A stretch of DNA of 9,311 bases, taken from the NCBI GenBank assembly GCA_910587905.1, contig CAJUOF010000301.1, positions 1 through 9,311 on the forward strand. The letters run 5' to 3'. Shown one piece after another: positions 4,743-9,311 of the stretch. The translations under genes were made by a program, and so were the position numbers. The notes under the pieces were generated by a model, which worked only from the letters and a program-made list of their open reading frames with translations, was not told the DNA's origin and did no database searches. Origin of the DNA: an uncultured Lachnospiraceae bacterium. Lineage in GTDB: Bacteria > Bacillota_A > Clostridia > Lachnospirales > Lachnospiraceae. The stretch's first letter is position 1. Each line of letters begins with the position of its first letter.

Positions 4743-7262
4743 ATGAACGCCCTGAAAAACAGGAAACGATCAATCGCATCCATAAACCCATCCATGCCAT
4801 CCAGGAACCCGTCAGCAAAGAGACACCTCGTATTCATCCTGGCCCTGCTGCTGGCACTGTGCCTGCTTCCGCTCCCTTCCCGGGCGGCAGACGGAAGCTG
4901 GACCGACGGGCTGGCCACGGCTCCTGAGGGATATGCCGACGACGGCAGCGGCACCATCACCGTCACCACCGCCGAGGGCCTGGCCTGGCTGGCCGTCCAG
5001 ACCGACGGCCTGAACGGCGCGGCGCCGGACGACTTCTCGGGAAAAACCGTCGTCCTCGGGGCCGACATCGACTTGAGCGGGAAAAACTGGACCCCCATCG
5101 GAACGGAAAACGCTCCCTTCCGGGGAAGCTTTGACGGCCAGGGCCACACCATATCCGGAATGACCCTCCAGGCGGACGGCACGGAAAAGACCGCCGGCCT
5201 TTTCGGCCGTGTCTTTTTCAACGGCTCTGCCGACGCCCCCGCCTATATCCGTGACCTCGCCCTGACCGACATCCGGATGACCATCGGGGCCATTCCCAGC
5301 TTTTCCTACGCCGGCGGCCTGGCCGGTGAGACGATGGCCGGCTGCGGACTGATCTCCGGCTGCACCGTGAGCGGCCAGATCCAGTGCACCGCCCCCGTCA
5401 GCTCCCTCTACACAGGCGGCCTGATCGGCATGGTCAATCCCACAAGCAACGTCGAACGTGCCATCCGGCTGGAAAACTGCCATGCGGACGTGGAAATTTC
5501 CGGTTCCCTCTCCAAGGCGGGCGGCTTCGTGGGCGGAGTCGGGGACAACGCCGATATCTCCGGCTGCGGCGCTTCCGGGAACGTCACCTGCCCCGCTTCC
5601 GCTGCCGACGTCCAGTCCGGCGGCTTTGCGGGCGAGATCGCCCCCGTCAACGGCTCCGTCTCCATCCGAAACTGCTACGCCACCGGAGATTCGGACGTTG
5701 CGTCCGCCGGGCCCTCCTACGCAGGCGGGTTCGCAGGCTACGTGGGGGGCACCGGCATCCTTCTGAAAAACTGCATGTCCTCCGGCAGCGTCTCCCTCTC
5801 CTCCGCCTCCCCGAATCCCCTGCTGTTCGCCGGAGGCTTTGGCGGCGTCCTGATGGACGGAACCACCTCTGCGGACTGCTATGCCACCGGAAGCATCTCC
5901 GTGAGCGGCGGAGCTGCCGCCATCGGCGGCGGTTTTTCCGGCACCTCCCAGAATAGCGCCGCCGTGAACTGCTATGCGGCGGGAAACGTCACCGCATCCG
6001 GGGACGGACAGAACCGGGCCTACGGCTTCACCGGAAATGCCTCCGCCGGCAGTGACTTTGAAAACTGCTACGCCCTGGGGAAGGAGATGTCGGCCTCCGG
6101 CGGAACCCCCACCGTCAGCCCCTTCCTGTCCACAAACGCTTCCGTCACCGTGACAGACTGCGGCTGGCATGCCGACATGGACTTCGGCTCCCTGACTCCC
6201 ATATCCAACGGTGGAACAAACAACGGTACTTTTGACGCACTCCGTCCGGAAGAGATCGTCGAAAGGCTTTCCGCCCTCCCGGACAGCAGCTGGACGGCGG
6301 GAGAGGACGGCCGTCCCATTTTAAAAGACGTTCCCGCGTCCGTCCAGAATACAGGCAAGCTGGACTACGTCTATCCGGTCGTCACCTTCGACACCACGGG
6401 AGGAAGCCCCGTGGCCTCCCAGTCCGTCGCTTACGGCAAGACGGCGGCGCGTCCCGAACCCCCGGTCCGGGACGGGTATCTGTTCGACAACTGGTATGCA
6501 AGCAATGACGGCGGAACGACCCTCTCCGACACCCCCTTCGACTTTGGCACCGCCATCACCCAGACCATGACCCTCTACGCCAAGTGGATCCCCCTCCACG
6601 CCATCCGTCTCCAGGCAGACCCGGCCCAGTGCGGCACGGTCGCCGGAGCAGGAACTTATCCGGCCGGGGAGACCGTCACCGTCACCGCCACCCCGGCCGA
6701 AGGCTGCCAATTCCTCCGGTGGACCGAAAACGGACAGGAAGTCAGCACGGAGGCAGACTATTCCTTCCCGGCGGACGCGGACCGCATCCTCACCGCCGAA
6801 TTCAGAGCCCTGCCGGAAATCACGGTCATCTTGCACGCGGCTCCCTCCCGGGGCGGCACGGTCTCTGGCGGCGGCACCTTCCGCGAGGGCCAGCCCGTCG
6901 CCGTCACGGCCGTCCCCGAAAAGGGCTACCGCTTCGTCCGGTGGAGCGAGAACGGAAAAACCGTAAGCGAGAGCCAGGACTTCCACTTTACGGCGGACGC
7001 GGACCGCACCCTCACCGCCGAATTCGAAGTCTCCGAAACACAGACAGCGCCCGGCAATGACGAAAACCAGACAGGCTCCGGCAACAGCGGAAACCAGGCA
7101 GGCTCCGGCGACAACGGTCACCAGGAAAAGCCCGGCAATGGCGGCGGTCAGGCAGACACCGGCGACACCCGCCCCTTGAGTCTCCTGTGGTTCCTGTTCC
7201 TCACTTCCTTCGGGACCCTCTTCGCCCTGTCCTTCCGGGCAGAACGGGCCCGAAAGCGCTAA
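4743..7262 (+). CDS. Secreted surface protein with GLUG repeats, InlB-type repeats and sortase-like tail
   Basis: The 839-residue product is predicted to be exported and held at the cell surface, probably as an adhesin-like protein. Residues 1-49 form a long signal peptide with a basic start, the hydrophobic core LVFILALLLALCLLPL and a likely cut after SRA or SRAA. Residues about 50-140 hold the lead-in ending PFRGSFDGQGHTISGM. About eight GLUG-like repeats follow (about 190-450), each a GG(L/F)xG turn then a Cys strand such as NCYATG. Next come one Listeria-Bacteroides repeat (about 545-616, ending MTLYAKW) and two divergent InlB B-type repeats (about 620-688 and 692-762, each with FxRWxENG). 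A Gly/Asn/Gln-rich linker (about 765-804) leads to ADTGD, a hydrophobic span (about 811-830) and the basic end RAERARKR. That end is a cell-wall sorting layout, but Ala replaces the usual Pro before xTG. I chose ATG 4743 for its GGGAGGAAG site at 4730-4738. A TTG at 4698 in the same frame lacks one. The gene has its own promoter and terminator. Confidence 0.92.
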   Translation: MNALKNRKRSIASINPSMPSRNPSAKRHLVFILALLLALCLLPLPSRAADGSWTDGLATAPEGYADDGSGTITVTTAEGLAWLAVQTDGLNGAAPDDFSGKTVVLGADIDLSGKNWTPIGTENAPFRGSFDGQGHTISGMTLQADGTEKTAGLFGRVFFNGSADAPAYIRDLALTDIRMTIGAIPSFSYAGGLAGETMAGCGLISGCTVSGQIQCTAPVSSLYTGGLIGMVNPTSNVERAIRLENCHADVEISGSLSKAGGFVGGVGDNADISGCGASGNVTCPASAADVQSGGFAGEIAPVNGSVSIRNCYATGDSDVASAGPSYAGGFAGYVGGTGILLKNCMSSGSVSLSSASPNPLLFAGGFGGVLMDGTTSADCYATGSISVSGGAAAIGGGFSGTSQNSAAVNCYAAGNVTASGDGQNRAYGFTGNASAGSDFENCYALGKEMSASGGTPTVSPFLSTNASVTVTDCGWHADMDFGSLTPISNGGTNNGTFDALRPEEIVERLSALPDSSWTAGEDGRPILKDVPASVQNTGKLDYVYPVVTFDTTGGSPVASQSVAYGKTAARPEPPVRDGYLFDNWYASNDGGTTLSDTPFDFGTAITQTMTLYAKWIPLHAIRLQADPAQCGTVAGAGTYPAGETVTVTATPAEGCQFLRWTENGQEVSTEADYSFPADADRILTAEFRALPEITVILHAAPSRGGTVSGGGTFREGQPVAVTAVPEKGYRFVRWSENGKTVSESQDFHFTADADRTLTAEFEVSETQTAPGNDENQTGSGNSGNQAGSGDNGHQEKPGNGGGQADTGDTRPLSLLWFLFLTSFGTLFALSFRAERARKR
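6771..7025 (+). repeat. Near-identical 33-bp direct repeats within the InlB-type domains
   Basis: A 33-base segment at 6771-6803 recurs at 6993-7025 with a single difference (T6787 versus C7009). The period is 222 bases, or 74 codons, which is exactly one InlB-type repeat unit. The segment encodes ADADR(I/T)LTAEF at the end of each unit. The rest of the two units has diverged much more, so this looks like a duplication with local homogenisation or a recent exchange. Confidence 0.85.
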
Positions 7263-7291
7263 ACCTACCGCCTTCCCCCGGAGGATTGATC

Positions 7292-7329
7292 AAGCCAGAA
7301 TGCAGGACTTTTCGCATTCTGGCTTTCCC
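7292..7329 (+). terminator. Intrinsic terminator after the surface-protein gene
   Basis: AAGCCAGAATGC (7292-7303) pairs perfectly with GCATTCTGGCTT (7314-7325) around a 10-base loop, followed by a T-rich run interrupted by CCC. The 12-bp perfect stem lies 29 bases after the stop codon. The stem is flanked by A on one side and T on the other, so it may also work in the reverse direction. Confidence 0.85.
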
Positions 7330-7342
7330 TTTCGAAATCTAC

Positions 7343-7371
7343 TGGAAATTACCCGCTTTTTATGCTATACT
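7343..7371 (+). promoter_or_regulatory. Promoter of the FIST / MCP-like operon
   Basis: TGGAAA (7343-7348, four of six matches to a -35 box) is followed by a 17-base spacer and TATACT (7366-7371), with TG one base before the -10 giving an extended -10. It lies between the upstream terminator and the GTG start at 7446, leaving a leader of about 65 bases. No sigma-D-type flagellar promoter pattern was seen. Confidence 0.7.
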
Positions 7372-7445
7372 TTCCGCAGAAAACACTCTATCAAACACCG
7401 CAATTCTAAAAAAGAATCAATCTGAAGCAAAGGAGAGAAAACGGC

Positions 7446-8501
7446 GTGAGACAGTTTTTTGGCATGAGCCAGAGCGGGAAGCTGGAAGAGGCAGTCCGCG
7501 GGCTTAGAAATCCCCAATTCATTATGTTATTGTCAAATGACAATCAGTTTGAGACACATGTGAAATCTTTGGAAACACTTTTCCCGGGAATTCCCAGCAT
7601 CGGGTGCGTCGGGATGGGCTACGACACCAGGGTCGTCGAGCACGGCGTCTGCGTGATCGCTTTTTGGGACGGTGTCTCGGCTTCGGCAGGCGTGCTGGAA
7701 CAGGTTTCCACCATGCCCGCCAAATACATCGAGCGTTTACAGGAGGACGTGGCAAAAGTAAACGGGAACGGCCGCGATACCGTGTGCATCGACTTCTGTT
7801 CCGGCAACGATGCCTGCGTGCTCACCACCCTCTACACGGTCCTGAAGCCGAAGGGCATCTCCCTGGTGGGCGGGACCGGGGATGCGGGAAAAGTGTCCGC
7901 CAACGGAGTCATCTATCCGGACGCAGTGGCTTACGGGATCGTCCGCAACCTGAAGGGCCGGGTGAAGACCTACAAAGAAAACATCTACCACCAGCTTGGA
8001 AATTACCGCTTCATCGCTTCCAATACAGACAAGGCCAATTACGTTCTCGGAAGTCTCAACGGCAAGCCGGCCAAGCAAGTCTACCAGGAAATCCTTCACG
8101 TGACGGACCAGGAAATCCTCACCAGGACCTTCCAGAACCCCTTCGGCAAGGTCAACGGGGACGACACCTGCATCATTTCCATCAAGGAAGTGAAGGGCAA
8201 CGCCCTGGCCTGTTTCCGTCAGGTCAACGATTCCGACGTGCTGAACCTGCTGGAGCTGGGCGATTACGAGGCCATCACCAGGGATACCATACGCCAGATC
8301 TGCCAGGACTTCCCCAAACGCTCCGCCGTATTTTCCGTAAACTGCCTGTTCCGCTACAAGCTGTTCTCGGAGCGGGGCTACATGCAGAAATATCTGCAGG
8401 AAATGTCCGCCCTGGGGAGCCATGCCGGTCTGGTCGGCTACGGAGAGCATTACAACAACCGGTTCGTCAATCAGTCCATGACCTGCGTGGTATTTGAATA
8501 A
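7446..8501 (+). CDS. FIST-domain sensory protein
   Basis: FIST proteins are predicted small-ligand sensors found with chemotaxis receptors, kinases and cyclic-di-GMP enzymes. This 351-residue product is nearly all FIST. The N-terminal part runs from about residue 20 to 200, with IGCVGMGYD (about 52-60), the strand CVIAFWDGVSAS and the glycine-rich GGTGDAGKVSANG (about 142-154). The C-terminal part opens with LNGKPAKQVYQEIL (about 204-217) and closes with GLVGYGEHYNNRFVNQSMT (about 328-346). There is no signal peptide or membrane span, so it should be cytoplasmic. The start is GTG 7446, 8 bases after AAGGAGAG (7430-7437). An ATG six codons later is less well placed. It is followed after 13 bases by an MCP-like gene with its own strong ribosome site, so the two are almost certainly one operon. 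The ligand is unknown. Confidence 0.92.
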   Translation: MRQFFGMSQSGKLEEAVRGLRNPQFIMLLSNDNQFETHVKSLETLFPGIPSIGCVGMGYDTRVVEHGVCVIAFWDGVSASAGVLEQVSTMPAKYIERLQEDVAKVNGNGRDTVCIDFCSGNDACVLTTLYTVLKPKGISLVGGTGDAGKVSANGVIYPDAVAYGIVRNLKGRVKTYKENIYHQLGNYRFIASNTDKANYVLGSLNGKPAKQVYQEILHVTDQEILTRTFQNPFGKVNGDDTCIISIKEVKGNALACFRQVNDSDVLNLLELGDYEAITRDTIRQICQDFPKRSAVFSVNCLFRYKLFSERGYMQKYLQEMSALGSHAGLVGYGEHYNNRFVNQSMTCVVFE

Positions 8502-8514
8502 AGGAGGATGCAGC

Positions 8515-9311
8515 ATGCTTTTCAAGAAAAAACAGCACAGATCAGAACCGGTGGACAGAAAAAAACTGCTTAACCCGGTTTTACATATCGTAAACAGTCT
8601 GAAGGGCTATCAGAAAGAGCTGGTCCAGAAGGAAGTGGATTCCCTCTGGGAGCTGAACATGATCGGCCGTTCCTTTGAAGGCATCCTGAAAGGCGCAGAG
8701 CAGTTCCAGGACCGCTTGCAGGAGTTCGGCCAGTCCTTCGAGGGCATCAATCACGCCGCGGAGCAGTTCTCCCAGGTCAGGGACGAGGTCGGCCAGACCG
8801 TGGACGGGGCCCACAACGAAATGGAAGACCTGAAAAACATTTCCATCCAGGTTCTTGGCTCCTTCGGCGACATGGAACGCATCTTCGAGAAACTCCAGAA
8901 CTCCATCCAAGGGATCCAGGACTGCATGGGCAAGATCGTCTCCATCGCGGACCAGACCAACATCCTCGCCGTCAACGCCTCCATCGAAGCCGCCAGGGCC
9001 GGCACGGAGGGCCGAAGCTTCGCCATCGTCGCGGCCCAGGTCAAGGACCTGGCCAGGGAGATCAAGCTTTTGGCCAACGAGGTGGATACCGGCATCCATG
9101 AGGTGAAAAACCACTCCACCGAACTGAGCGGAAGCATCTCCAACGCCCAGGAGACCCTCGGAAAGGGAGCCGCCATCGTCGAAAACACAGACGCGGGCTT
9201 CCAACAGATCACCACGGCCGCGGAGAGCGCCACCTCCGTACAGACAGAGATCGCGGGCGTCATCGACAATTCCAAGAGCGACCTGCAGGCCGTCTGCCAG
9301 TTCTTTGACCA
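8515..9311 (+). CDS. Soluble methyl-accepting chemotaxis-like signalling protein (3' end outside window)
   Basis: Translation from ATG 8515 gives 265 residues with no stop before the window edge. The start follows AAAGGAGG (8500-8507) with 7 bases between. The product begins MLFKKKQHRS and then is almost entirely helical, without any hydrophobic span, so it is a cytoplasmic receptor type. Residues about 144-180 are the conserved hairpin tip of the MCP signalling domain, which contacts CheA and CheW: IADQTNILAVNASIEAARAG, then GRSFAIVAAQVKDLA. In most family members the second half reads closer to GFAVVAxEVRxLA, so AAQV is slightly divergent. No HAMP or separate ligand domain is seen in the roughly 140 residues before the tip. 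The FIST protein encoded just upstream is the natural candidate for the sensing part. The descending helix continues (QVCQ-like end region QAVCQFFD) and is cut by the window. Confidence 0.9.
   Translation, partial: MLFKKKQHRSEPVDRKKLLNPVLHIVNSLKGYQKELVQKEVDSLWELNMIGRSFEGILKGAEQFQDRLQEFGQSFEGINHAAEQFSQVRDEVGQTVDGAHNEMEDLKNISIQVLGSFGDMERIFEKLQNSIQGIQDCMGKIVSIADQTNILAVNASIEAARAGTEGRSFAIVAAQVKDLAREIKLLANEVDTGIHEVKNHSTELSGSISNAQETLGKGAAIVENTDAGFQQITTAAESATSVQTEIAGVIDNSKSDLQAVCQFFD

Noticed and set aside
4812..6170. 452-codon open frame antisense to the surface-protein gene
   Set aside because: The Gly/Ala/Val-rich low-complexity product is the mirror of the GLUG repeat region. It has no convincing ribosome site or domain.
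8581..9204. 207-codon minus-strand frame in the last gene
   Set aside because: The plus strand encodes an MCP signalling tip with the conserved motif, so this frame is its shadow.

Overview
The window looks like a chromosomal piece of a GC-rich member of the Clostridia, most likely a Lachnospiraceae-type gut anaerobe. This rests on strong Shine-Dalgarno sites, a T-box leader in front of a tRNA synthetase gene, a cell-surface protein built from GLUG and InlB-type repeats with a sortase-like tail, and a FIST protein paired with a soluble chemotaxis-type receptor. The organism assignment is an inference from gene style, not from a marker gene.

Layout. (1) Bases 2-667 (+) are the C-terminal part of a LysR-type regulator that starts outside the window. 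(2) Tail to tail with it, valS (valyl-tRNA synthetase) runs on the minus strand from 3338 to 693. It is preceded by a complete promoter (3739-3767) and a valine T-box riboswitch with its terminator (3398-3732). A GUA specifier, the AGUA/GAA loop E pair, the UGGUACC bulge and mutually exclusive antiterminator and terminator helices can all be read. (3) Bases 3778-4007 form one 230-bp imperfect palindrome between valS and a small DUF5655-type gene (4387 to 4010, minus). Upstream of that gene are a possible 20-residue coupled peptide, a 28-codon relic that resembles the end of an aldo/keto reductase, and a minus-strand promoter with an overlapping inverted repeat. (4) On the plus strand, an extended -10 promoter, preceded by two 10-bp direct repeats 20 bp apart, leads to an 839-residue secreted surface protein (4743-7262) that ends in a good hairpin terminator. 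(5) A new promoter (7343-7371) starts a two-gene unit: a FIST-domain sensor (7446-8501) and, 13 bases later, a membrane-less methyl-accepting chemotaxis-like protein (8515 onward, cut by the window end).

How the parts work together. valS and its T-box form a self-contained translation-supply unit that senses uncharged tRNA-Val. The FIST and MCP-like genes look like a split cytoplasmic sensor, with one ligand-binding protein and one signalling protein. The surface protein stands alone between its own promoter and terminator. No CRISPR array, tRNA, rRNA, transposase or phage gene was seen. The least explained items are the 230-bp palindrome, the direct repeats before the surface-protein promoter, and the FIST/MCP pair.
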